Position numbers and translations under genes: made by a program. Below the pieces are notes generated by a model, which was given only the letters and a program-made list of their open reading frames with translations, was not told the origin of the DNA and ran no database searches. A DNA stretch of 47,192 bases from Bordetella parapertussis. GTDB taxonomy: Bacteria; Pseudomonadota; Gammaproteobacteria; Burkholderiales; SG8-41. The stretch spans positions 1 to 47,192 of the forward strand of contig CAMCYP010000029.1 of assembly GCA_945885345.1 (NCBI GenBank), written 5' to 3'. Positions 27,186 to 34,814 of this stretch are shown in pieces. Each line of letters starts with the position of its first letter. The stretch's first letter is position 1.

Positions 27186-28559
27186 ATGACTGCAAAACTG
27201 CCCGAAGTTGCCGTAGCCGAAAAACTGGCCGACCAGGCGATGGCACTGACCGCTGAAAAACTGCCTGAAGCGGTGCGTACCCGCGCCGAAGAACTGCTGA
27301 TCGATGTTGTCGGCCTGTGCGTCGCTGCGCGTGAAACCGATTATGTGAAGGCGGTGATCGCCGGCGTCGACAGCGGCGGGCCGTGCACAGCGATTGGCCA
27401 TGAACAGACGTTTTCGGCCGAGACTGCGGCGCTGATCAACGGCACGGCCACCCACGGCGAAGACTTTGATGACACCTTCGAAGGCGGCCCCGTGCATTCG
27501 AGCACGGTGATCGCGCCGGCGGTGCTGGCGGCGGCCGAGCGTTTCGGCTGCGACGGACGCGATGCGCTGGCGGGTTTTGTCGCCGGTGTTGAAACGCTGT
27601 GCCGCATGTCGATGGTGATCCCGAAGGCAATCCACAAATCCGGTTTTCACCCGACCGCGGTGCTTGGCGCGATGGCGGCGACGCTGGCCGTGGCGCGCAC
27701 GCTGAAGCTGAACAAAAAGCAGACCGTGGATGCGCTGGGCATTGCCGGCAGCATGGCCAGCGGCATTATTGAATATCTGGCGGAAGGTGCATGGACCAAA
27801 CGCCTGCACGCCGGCTGGGCGGCGCAGGTCGGCATCCAGGCGGCGCGCCTCGGCGCGCAGGGCTTCCTCGGACCGCGCACCGTATTCGAGGGTACGCATG
27901 GCCTGTACTATGCGTTTGCCCGTTCTGCCGAAGGCAACTATGACGTACTGACCCGCGACTTTGGCCGCGACTGGTACACCTCACGCATCACCTTCAAACC
28001 CTATGCCACGGGCACCATGAACCAGCCCTATGTGGATTGTGCGCTGCGCCTGGCGAAAAAGGGTTTTGTCGCGGAAGACGTGACCGACGTGCTGTGCGAG
28101 ACCGCAGAAGGTTATGTGCACCGGCTGTGGGATCCGCTGCCGGCGAAACAGCGCCCGGCCAATGATTACGCGGCGAAATTCAGCGCACCCTTCAACATCG
28201 CGGTGGCCTTTGTCACCGGTGGCGCGGGACTGGCGGCATTCACCGAAGAGACCGTGCGCGATCCGCGCATCCTCGCGCTGGCGGCCAAGGTGCGTTACGT
28301 GGTTGATCCGAACAATCCCTATCCGAAGGCCTATACCGGGCATGTGCGGATGACGTTAAAAGATGGTCGTGTGGTGGAAGAGCGCCAGCCGCATATCCGC
28401 GGCGGGGTGCAGGAACCTCTGTCGCGTGCCGACATCGAAGACAAGTTCCGCCGCAATGCCGTGTTCGGCGGCTGGAGTGAAAAACAGTGCGGTGGTTTCC
28501 TGCAGTCGGTGCCGGGATTCTTTGCCGGACGGCTGGATCTCAGTCATCTGCGCAGCTGA
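27186..28559 (+). CDS. MmgE/PrpD family protein (second copy)
   Basis: This 457-residue MmgE/PrpD protein has the helical large domain with INGTATHGEDFDDTFEGGPVHSS (active-site loop) and the small domain with FKPYATGTMNQPYVDCAL. It is only distantly similar to the protein at 21014: the former reads HASCRHTH where this one reads YATGTMNQ, so the substrates probably differ. Candidate chemistry is dehydration, decarboxylation or epimerisation of a di- or tricarboxylate. It stands behind the tctBAC terminator, so a separate promoter is likely. Confidence 0.88.
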   Translation: MTAKLPEVAVAEKLADQAMALTAEKLPEAVRTRAEELLIDVVGLCVAARETDYVKAVIAGVDSGGPCTAIGHEQTFSAETAALINGTATHGEDFDDTFEGGPVHSSTVIAPAVLAAAERFGCDGRDALAGFVAGVETLCRMSMVIPKAIHKSGFHPTAVLGAMAATLAVARTLKLNKKQTVDALGIAGSMASGIIEYLAEGAWTKRLHAGWAAQVGIQAARLGAQGFLGPRTVFEGTHGLYYAFARSAEGNYDVLTRDFGRDWYTSRITFKPYATGTMNQPYVDCALRLAKKGFVAEDVTDVLCETAEGYVHRLWDPLPAKQRPANDYAAKFSAPFNIAVAFVTGGAGLAAFTEETVRDPRILALAAKVRYVVDPNNPYPKAYTGHVRMTLKDGRVVEERQPHIRGGVQEPLSRADIEDKFRRNAVFGGWSEKQCGGFLQSVPGFFAGRLDLSHLRS

Positions 28560-28601
28560 GACAGACGATTCCGATTTTATTTTTCAATTAAAACAATGGG
28601 T

Positions 28602-28607
28602 TATAAT
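28602..28607 (+). promoter_or_regulatory. Likely -10 element of the UGA-containing oxidoreductase gene
   Basis: A perfect TATAAT at 28602-28607 lies 38 bases before the ATG at 28646, in an AT-rich stretch. No good -35 hexamer is at 16-18 bases. Immediately downstream, TGCAGG (28613-28618) and CCTGCA (28624-28629) form an inverted repeat with a 5-base spacer near the expected transcript start, a possible operator or leader hairpin. Confidence 0.5.
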
Positions 28608-28645
28608 CTATCTGCAGGTAGACCCTGCAATTTCCGGGAGTATCC

Positions 28646-29305
28646 ATGAACAAGCGACTGAGCATCGAGATCGTTTCCGACGTGGTTTGACCCTGGTGCT
28701 TCATCGGCAAGCGCAAGCTGGAACTCGCGCTTAAACAGTTCGCCGAACTGTATCCCGATGAAGAACCGCCGGCCGTGCGCTGGCTGCCGTACCAGTTGAA
28801 TCCCGACCTGCCGGAGTCCGGCATTCCGCGTCTTGAATACATCAAGCGCAAGTTTGGCGACAAGGACCACAGCCGTTACCAGCGCGTGGCCAATGTCGGC
28901 AAGACCATCGGGCTGGACATGCAATTTGAAAAAATCGCCGTGCAGCCCAATACCGTGAAGGCACATCGGCTGCTGCACCATGCCGGCGAAGCGGGCAAAC
29001 AGGATGCGGTGGCGGAAGTGCTGTTCCGCGCCTATTTCATCGAAGGCGCGAACCTCACCGACAACGCCGTGCTCGCAAATTGCGCGGCGCAGGCCGGACT
29101 GGATCGCGATGAAACGCTGAAATACCTGGAGAGCGGGGCGGATGCCGACGTGATCGCCAGCGCTGACGTCGAGGCCCGCCGGGCGGGCATCGAGGGCGTG
29201 CCGTTTTTCATATTCAACCGCAGCATCGGCCTGTCGGGTGCGCAGGATCCCGAAGTATTGCTGCAGGCGATGCAGCAGGCGCGTGATACAGTCGGAAATA
29301 CATAG
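28646..29305 (+). CDS. DsbA-family (FrnE-type) thiol oxidoreductase with in-frame UGA; candidate selenoprotein
   Basis: Read through the TGA at 28688-28690 (codon 15), the frame encodes 219 residues matching FrnE-like DsbA-family oxidoreductases. The N-terminus IEIVSDVV-x-PWCFIGKRKLE is where the family has CPWC, so x (TGA) replaces the first active-site cysteine. The rest is intact to the end: helical insert, cis-Pro loop EGVPFFIFN and SGAQDPEVLLQAM. GGGAG at 28636-28640 and an upstream TATAAT support expression from this ATG. A U-P-W-C selenoprotein fits best; a nonsense mutation or sequence error is the alternative. A weak hairpin can be drawn after the UGA but I cannot show a canonical bacterial SECIS. 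Confidence 0.75.
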
Positions 29306-29356
29306 CGCACTGAACGTATGAATCGCATGTAAACAGGGTGGTGATCCCCGGCAGGC

Positions 29357-30856
29357 ATGAGCGAATCGACTGTCTACCGCAATGCGCTTGACCTGAGTTC
29401 GATGCTGGGCGAATACCGTCTGGAGTCGGTGCTCGGCATCGGCGGCTTCGGCATCACCTACCTGGCGCGGGATACCCATCTCGAGAAACAGGTCGCGATC
29501 AAGGAATACCTGCCCGGCGATCTCGCGGTGCGCGCCCTCGACGGCAGCGTGGTTCCGGTGTCCACCGACCACCAGCATGACTACCAGTGGGGCCTTGAGC
29601 GTTTTATCCAGGAAGCGCGCACGCTGGCGCGTTTCAGCCATCCGCACATCGTTCGCGTCAACCGCTACTTCGAGTCCAACGGCACCGGCTACATGGTGAT
29701 GGATTACGAAGAAGGTGAATCACTGATCCAGTTTCTGAAGCGTGCGCCGCAGCCGCCCGAGGCGGAGTTGCGGCGCATCCTGCTGCCGCTGCTGGACGGC
29801 CTCGCGGCAGTGCACGCGGCAAAATTTCTCCATCGCGACATCAAGCCCGGCAATATTTTCATTCGCAGCAACGGCAGTCCGGTGCTGCTCGACTTCGGTG
29901 CTGCGCGCGCCAACATCGGCGGCAGCCACGGCATGACCGCCGTACTGACACCGGGGTTTGCGCCACTGGAGCAGTACGCGGTCGATGGCAAGCAGGGGCC
30001 GTGGACCGACCTCTACGCCATGGCCGGCGTGCTGTTCCGCGTCGTGACTGGCCAGAATCCGCCGGATGCCGTGACCCGCCTGCAGAATGACACCGTGGCG
30101 CAGACGCTGGAAGGTGCACGCGGCCATTACAAGGAACCCCTGCTGCGCGCCATCGAGTGGGGATTGAAGGTGCAGCCGGAACTGCGTCCGCAAAGTGTCG
30201 CGGAATGGCGGGCGGCATTTGAGGCGCAGGCGCAATTGCAGTCGCTGGCGTCGCAGCAGGGTGTGCCGCGCGTGGCAGCGGTGCCTGCAAACATGACCGA
30301 GGCGACAGATGCCGTGACCCGCCCGCGCCCGTTGACGCCGCGTTCCGATCCGGGTGCCGGCTGGCGCCATCTGGGTCTGGGCTTGCTGCTGGTGCTGGCC
30401 CTGCTGGTGGGCATTGACTGGCACAGGCGCAATCCACAACCGCCGGCAACGGCTCCTGCCGCTGCGGCAACACCGGCACCTGATGCTGCCGAGCCTGCAC
30501 CTGCAGTTGCACCTGCGACTGTACCGGCAGCGGATGCTGCACCGGCCGGGGAATCCGTTGCGCCGCGTACTGTCGACACACTGCCATCGCGTGAGGTCAC
30601 ACCTGCTGCCGATCCACGCGAGCGACCGCCGCGGCCGGAACTGGTGCCGGATCGCCTGCACAGCAGCGGGGATTTTCGTGCGGCTGATCGTGACGGTGAC
30701 GGCTATCTGTCAGCGGCGGAAGTGGCGGGGCGCTTTCCGGTCATCGCGCGGGAATTCAGCCGTGTCGATCGTGACGGCGACCGGCGCATCTCGGCGGAAG
30801 AGTTTGCCAAGCTGCGGCGCGTGCAGCAGGAGCGGCGCACGGTGCCGGCGCGCTGA
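29357..30856 (+). CDS. Membrane Ser/Thr protein kinase with C-terminal EF-hands
   Basis: This 499-residue kinase has a Hanks-type domain (about 18-290) with Gly loop GIGGFG, VAIK Lys49, catalytic HRDIKPGN (Asp161) and DFGAA (Asp179). A transmembrane helix (about 335-355) follows, then an Ala/Pro-rich spacer of about 85 residues and two EF-hand loops, DRDGDGYLSAAE and DRDGDRRISAEE, at the C-terminus. The kinase is cytoplasmic and the EF-hands should lie outside, so calcium sensing in the periplasm is plausible (inference). It converges with the DUF1992 gene over 4 bases. Substrates are unknown. Confidence 0.92.
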   Translation: MSESTVYRNALDLSSMLGEYRLESVLGIGGFGITYLARDTHLEKQVAIKEYLPGDLAVRALDGSVVPVSTDHQHDYQWGLERFIQEARTLARFSHPHIVRVNRYFESNGTGYMVMDYEEGESLIQFLKRAPQPPEAELRRILLPLLDGLAAVHAAKFLHRDIKPGNIFIRSNGSPVLLDFGAARANIGGSHGMTAVLTPGFAPLEQYAVDGKQGPWTDLYAMAGVLFRVVTGQNPPDAVTRLQNDTVAQTLEGARGHYKEPLLRAIEWGLKVQPELRPQSVAEWRAAFEAQAQLQSLASQQGVPRVAAVPANMTEATDAVTRPRPLTPRSDPGAGWRHLGLGLLLVLALLVGIDWHRRNPQPPATAPAAAATPAPDAAEPAPAVAPATVPAADAAPAGESVAPRTVDTLPSREVTPAADPRERPPRPELVPDRLHSSGDFRAADRDGDGYLSAAEVAGRFPVIAREFSRVDRDGDRRISAEEFAKLRRVQQERRTVPAR

Positions 30857-30860
30857 GCGC

Positions 30861-31241
30861 TCAGTCCGTGTTTCTGCTCCGGCCCAGCCGGTCGGCGACC
30901 TTGAGGAAATAATCGTTTTCGATGTGCAGGTTGCGCGGCTGTCTGCCGGCGCTGCTGCGCGTGAGCAGCCAGTTTAGCCGGGCGAGCAGGCTGCTGCGCA
31001 TCTCTTCGGTCTGTGTCTGTTGCAGCAGGGTTTCGATGTCGCGCAGTTCACGACAATATTCAAGTTCCGGCGGCAGGTAACCGGCGTTTTTCAGCAGGCG
31101 ATAGGCCGTGCGCAACTCTTCCGGGATCAGTGCATCGTCTTCCAGTGCCAGCGGTTCACCGCTGCCCGGCAGGTTCTCGAATTCACCGCGCGCCTGCGCA
31201 TCACGGATCTGCTGCTCGGCCAGCGCATCGAGCAATGACAT
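30861..31241 (-). CDS. DUF1992 (DnaJ-like C28 conserved region) protein
   Basis: This 126-residue soluble protein starts MSLLDALAEQQIRDAQARGEFENLPGSG-, the hallmark of DUF1992, the conserved region shared with DNAJC28. The function is unknown in bacteria. The ATG at 31241 begins exactly at the domain; a longer in-frame version running into the hydrolase gene is rejected. It lies 25 bases after the hydrolase stop and is probably the last gene of the lemA-led operon. Confidence 0.8.
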   Translation of the reverse strand: MSLLDALAEQQIRDAQARGEFENLPGSGEPLALEDDALIPEELRTAYRLLKNAGYLPPELEYCRELRDIETLLQQTQTEEMRSSLLARLNWLLTRSSAGRQPRNLHIENDYFLKVADRLGRSRNTD

Positions 31242-31266
31242 CGGATTGCGTGAAGGTCTCACGGCG

Positions 31267-32127
31267 CTAAAGCAGAAATTCCCGGATCGCGGCGATCTGG
31301 TCATCGGCCATCAACGCCGGGGCATGGCCGATACCGGCAAACTCAATCAGGCGGGGGCACGGCCCGCGCCGGGTCATCTCCAGCGCGACATCGCGCGGCA
31401 GCACATCCGACTGTTCGCCACGCAGCAGCAGCATCGGACAGGCAATCGCATCGTAGTAATTCCACAGTACGATGTCGCGGTCGACCGCCTTGCGGAAGGG
31501 CAGCGCGATTGAAGGATCGTAGTTCATGCCCCAGTGGCCGTCGTCATGTTGTTTGGTGTTGTGCACGGTCATGTGCTGCCATTGCGCATCGGTGAGCGGG
31601 CCAAAGGGCGCGGACACGGTGCGCACATACTGCTCGATTTCGGCATAAGTGTTGAAGCGCGGATCCATGCCGGCATATTTGCCGATGCGCGCCATGGATT
31701 CTTTCGGTATCACGGTGCCGATGTCGTTCAGTACCAGGCGCCGGATCGGCGTATCGGGGCGCGAAGCGAGCAGCATGCCGAGCATGCCGCCCATCGAAGT
31801 GCCGACCCAGGAAATGTCGTTACTGCCGGTGGCCGTGACGCGCGCGATCAGCGCCGTCATGTCGGCCATGTACTGCGGATAGCTGTAATCCTCGGCATTG
31901 GACAGCCAGTCACTTTTGCCGCGACCGGCCATGCTGACTGAGACCACGCGCAAATCGTCCTGCAATGCCGTGGCCAGCGCATCGAAATCGCGGCAGTTGC
32001 GGGTCAGACCGTGCACGCAGATCACCGCGCGCGGATTCGCAGGGTCGCCCCAGTCGGTGTAATGCAGGCGGTGGAAACCGTGGCTGTCCAGTCCTTGGAT
32101 GTAATCGTTGCGCATAATATAAACCAT
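31267..32127 (-). CDS. Alpha/beta hydrolase
   Basis: This 286-residue hydrolase has an oxyanion region ICVHGLTRNCRDFD, nucleophile elbow GTSMGG, and a C-terminal GIGHAPALM loop containing the catalytic histidine. It resembles lipase/esterase-type enzymes of the epoxide-hydrolase-like group; the substrate is open. Starts at 32127 and 32115 are both possible and neither has a ribosome site. A TATAAT on the minus strand (32140-32135) is so close to the first ATG that it may be fortuitous. It lies 13 bases after the GIDE-protein stop. Confidence 0.85.
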   Translation of the reverse strand: MVYIMRNDYIQGLDSHGFHRLHYTDWGDPANPRAVICVHGLTRNCRDFDALATALQDDLRVVSVSMAGRGKSDWLSNAEDYSYPQYMADMTALIARVTATGSNDISWVGTSMGGMLGMLLASRPDTPIRRLVLNDIGTVIPKESMARIGKYAGMDPRFNTYAEIEQYVRTVSAPFGPLTDAQWQHMTVHNTKQHDDGHWGMNYDPSIALPFRKAVDRDIVLWNYYDAIACPMLLLRGEQSDVLPRDVALEMTRRGPCPRLIEFAGIGHAPALMADDQIAAIREFLL

Positions 32128-32140
32128 TGTTTTTATTATA

Positions 32141-33076
32141 TTATTTTATTCCGAACAGGAACAGGCTGCCGACCCCGGTAGCGATCATGACAACCAGGTG
32201 GAAAATGCTCCACAGCTGGTAACGCCGACCCAGCGCATCGGGCATCTCATCGGCGAGCAGGAACAGGCGTTTGTCGCGGGGCTGGCGCAGCAGGTTCACG
32301 CCTTCAATCTGGTTGTTCATTTGCCCGACGCGCAGTTTGCGGATTTCACGTGCGGCCTGCAGACGTGCGAGTTCCCATTCCTTGAGGTCGATCTTGCCAT
32401 CCTTGTTCAGGTCAAAGCGCTCGGTCAATGATTTCTGGTCGCGTTTCCAGTCATCGAGCAGCAGGCGGATTTCTTCGCGTTCGTCGGCGCGCGCATCGAT
32501 GTTGCCGCTGTGGGTGACGAATTCGCCCAGCGCGTAGAGCACGGTCTTCGGCAGCAGCAGCCATTCGTTATAGCGGTAACGGCCGTCGCGCCAGGTCTTG
32601 TGATTGTTGGTGACGATTTCCGCGCCATCGGGCGAGATCACGCACTGGCCGGTATCGTCGACCAGCAGGAAGTGGTCAATGCTGCTGCTGGTTTCGATGA
32701 CCCGCCATTTGTCGTCATCCTGTTCCTCTTCGATCTGGCAGTGATACCAGCAGCAGGGCACCATGCCGAGCTTGCTGTACAGCGAGTGGCCTTCAATCAG
32801 CTCACTGCGACCCAGCAATTCGATGTATCCCTGCGCAGCGGAGGCGACCTTGGAGGTGGGCAGGTCGTTGATCTGGCGGTAACGGCGGTAATTGCCGAGC
32901 CAGGCGACAAAGCTGACACCGCACATCGCCAGCAGCGCCCACGGCCAGGCCGCGGGCGTTTCGAGTTTGACGGCGATGACGACTATGACGAAATGCGCGG
33001 CACCCGACAGCCACCACGGGCCGTGCATGCGGGATTGACCGAACGTGATGCGACCGGACGTCATGCGGCCAAACAT
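32141..33076 (-). CDS. GIDE-domain membrane protein with EF-hand motif
   Basis: This 311-residue protein has two N-terminal membrane helices (about 22-60), a GIDE (MUL1-like) domain around 75-165 with PCCWYHCQIEEE and HFLLVDDTGQCVI, an EF-hand-like loop DLNKDGKIDLKE near residue 220 and a C-terminal helix (about 290-309). GIDE was named in mitochondrial E3 ligases, but bacterial members lack the RING finger, and none is visible here. Bacterial copies often sit next to lemA, as here (23-base gap). The function is unknown; a membrane stress or scaffold role is a guess. Confidence 0.82.
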   Translation of the reverse strand: MFGRMTSGRITFGQSRMHGPWWLSGAAHFVIVVIAVKLETPAAWPWALLAMCGVSFVAWLGNYRRYRQINDLPTSKVASAAQGYIELLGRSELIEGHSLYSKLGMVPCCWYHCQIEEEQDDDKWRVIETSSSIDHFLLVDDTGQCVISPDGAEIVTNNHKTWRDGRYRYNEWLLLPKTVLYALGEFVTHSGNIDARADEREEIRLLLDDWKRDQKSLTERFDLNKDGKIDLKEWELARLQAAREIRKLRVGQMNNQIEGVNLLRQPRDKRLFLLADEMPDALGRRYQLWSIFHLVVMIATGVGSLFLFGIK

Positions 33077-33099
33077 GTTGTGTGCTGCTTTGCCTCAGT

Positions 33100-33675
33100 T
33101 CAGGAATTGAACAGCTGTTTGACGTCGACGTCTTTTTTCTCTTCCTCGGTGAACTCCAGCAGCTGCGCTGGTTTGAAGTTGAACATCGAGGCGATGACCG
33201 CATCCGGAAACTGTTCGATGCGCACATTGTTGACGTTGACCGACTCATTGTAGAACTCGCGGCGGTCGGCAATGGCGTTTTCCAGGCTGGAAATGCGCGT
33301 CTGCAGCTGCTGGAAAGTCTGGTTGGCTTTCAGGTCGGGATAGGATTCGGCCAGTGCGAACAGGCTGCCCATTGCGGCACGCAAGGAACCTTCGGCCTGC
33401 CCCAGCGCGGGAATGTTCTGTGCCTCACGTGCGGTGAACACCTTCGACCGCGCCTCAATGACCCGGGTGAGGGTGTCCTGCTCGAATTTCATGTACTGCT
33501 TGCAGGTCTCGACCAGCTTCGGCAGTTCGTCATGGCGCTGCTTCAGCAGCACGTCGATGTTGGCCCAGGCCTTGGTGACGTTGTGCTTGATCTGGACGAG
33601 GCTGTTGTAGATGGTGACCGCGTATACGGCGATGATGATCAGGATGCCTAGTGTGATTATTGTGCCGATGCCCAT
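33100..33675 (-). CDS. lemA: LemA family protein
   Basis: This 191-residue protein has an N-terminal membrane helix (TIITLGILIIIAVYAV) followed by the LemA helical domain with YNSLVQIKHNVTKAWANIDVLLKQRHDELPKL (about 23-54). LemA proteins are common inner-membrane proteins of unclear function. GGGAG precedes the ATG. It leads the minus-strand operon lemA, GIDE protein, hydrolase, DUF1992. An extended -10-like TGC-TATACA lies upstream on the minus strand at 33720-33712. Confidence 0.93.
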   Translation of the reverse strand: MGIGTIITLGILIIIAVYAVTIYNSLVQIKHNVTKAWANIDVLLKQRHDELPKLVETCKQYMKFEQDTLTRVIEARSKVFTAREAQNIPALGQAEGSLRAAMGSLFALAESYPDLKANQTFQQLQTRISSLENAIADRREFYNESVNVNNVRIEQFPDAVIASMFNFKPAQLLEFTEEEKKDVDVKQLFNS

Positions 33676-33766
33676 GGTGATCTCCCTGTTTTTTATCGGT
33701 ATGACGGGGATTGTATAGCAGGGGGCGTTCGGTGGCGGTGAGGTAGTTCACAACCAAAGGGCGTAG

Positions 33767-33798
33767 GGCGGATAAGCCGCGGAGCGGCGCAATCCGCC
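33767..33798. repeat. REP-like palindrome
   Basis: Nested inverted repeat: GGCGGAT (33767-33773) with ATCCGCC (33792-33798), and inside it GCCGC (33776-33780) with GCGGC (33784-33788). The preceding GTAGGGCGGATAA wording recalls dispersed intergenic repeats in proteobacterial genomes (from memory). Confidence 0.6.
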
Positions 33799-33834
33799 GG
33801 ATGGGCTTTTGCAACAGAAAGACAAGTTCAACAT

Positions 33835-34403
33835 CGCCGGGGGTAGCCCGGCGGCTAGTCACTTTCTCTTGCTTCGCCAAGAGAAAGTAACCAAAGAGAA
33901 GGCGACCCAGGCTCGCCGCCCTTCGGGTTCCCTGTGCTGCTCATCGCACCGGGCGGCTGCGCAACTCGCGCACCGGCTCGACGATTGCATCCAGCAGCAG
34001 GCGGGCATGCACATCTCTTCAGGGAAGTTTCGCGCGCTCGCACAGTGCTCGCCGACATCCCCCGATGCGACTCCGCTGCTCGGCGGCTCACATGGGGATC
34101 GTGGTGGTAGAGGGAAAGCCGTAGTTCTTAAGAAGCACAGCGGATTGCGGGACTCTCAGATCGTGGCATGCCGCCGGTTTTGCCGTCTCCCTGTGAGCCG
34201 CCGAGCAGCGGAGACAAGCCGGGGGTGGTCGGCGAGGACTGTCTGAGTCCTCGCGTAGTTTGCGAGGGCGAGTTCCGCAGCCGCCCGGCTTGGCGAGCAG
34301 CGCAGGGGAGTCCGCAGGACCGGCGAGCCGGGATCGCCTTCTTTTGGTTACTTTCTCTTGGCGAAGCAAGAAAAGTGACCAGCTGCCGGGCTGCCCCCGG
34401 CGG
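33835..34403. mobile_element. Large imperfect palindrome, MITE-like element without coding capacity
   Basis: The outer arms 33835-33918 and 34321-34403 are near-perfect reverse complements, differing at only a handful of bases. The symmetry continues inward in weaker form: GGGCGGCTGCG near 33951 against its complement near 34279, and CTCCGCTGCTCGGCGGCTCACA near 34071-34092 against its complement at 34192-34213. The centre is near 34119. Each arm also holds a local hairpin (CTTTCTCTTG...CAAGAGAAAG). Frames through it encode only low-complexity Arg/Ser-rich peptides. It fills most of the gene-free stretch 33676-34484. I believe related sequences recur in other proteobacteria, but this was not searched. 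Confidence 0.7.
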
Positions 34404-34484
34404 TTTAGGTGTTTTGGTTAATCCCGTCTTGCATCTGGCGTAATACCCTGCGCTATTACACTCTACAAATCTACGGGGTTATTG

Positions 34485-34730
34485 TCAGTCGCGTTTGCGT
34501 GGCAAGCGCTCGGAGAGAGTAGGTGCCACTATGAGGCTAACAACATACACCGACGCGATGAAGAGTGGGTGGCTGAGAAGCCCTATGACGTCGAAGTTGT
34601 GCAGCAGTCCGATACCTTCTGCGATGCTAAGGCCAAGGCCAGCAATCGCTGATGCAGCTATGAGTAAGTAAAAGGCGTACTGAAGTCGCTCGAAGATTGT
34701 CATAGGCTTCGTCATAAGCATAAGTAACAT
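34485..34730 (-). CDS. Small two-helix membrane protein, unrecognised
   Basis: This protein of at most 81 residues has two hydrophobic helices (about 17-40 and 52-72) separated by a loop with GLLHNFDVIG, and a basic C-terminal tail ERLPRKRD. I do not recognise a family. Base composition is lower in GC than its neighbours, and it lies beside the palindromic element, so it could be an acquired gene. Start codons at 34730, 34715 and 34703 are all possible and none has a clear ribosome site. Confidence 0.5.
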   Translation of the reverse strand: MLLMLMTKPMTIFERLQYAFYLLIAASAIAGLGLSIAEGIGLLHNFDVIGLLSHPLFIASVYVVSLIVAPTLSERLPRKRD

Positions 34731-34814
34731 GTGTATTGGCGACTGTCTGCACCTGAGCAGCGCTCATCATAGGCCAGCCCAAAACCATCCTCAACTACGT
34801 TTGCACATTGATAT

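Noticed and set aside
32135..32163. Minus-strand promoter for the alpha/beta hydrolase in the AT-rich stretch
   Set aside because: TATAAT is present but there is no -35, and it is so close to the ATG that the transcript would be leaderless; cotranscription from lemA is simpler.
33855..34369. Short frames within the palindromic element, such as those with RQEKVTK-type repeats
   Set aside because: They translate the inverted-repeat arms, occur on both strands and have no ribosome sites; typical spurious calls in such repeats.
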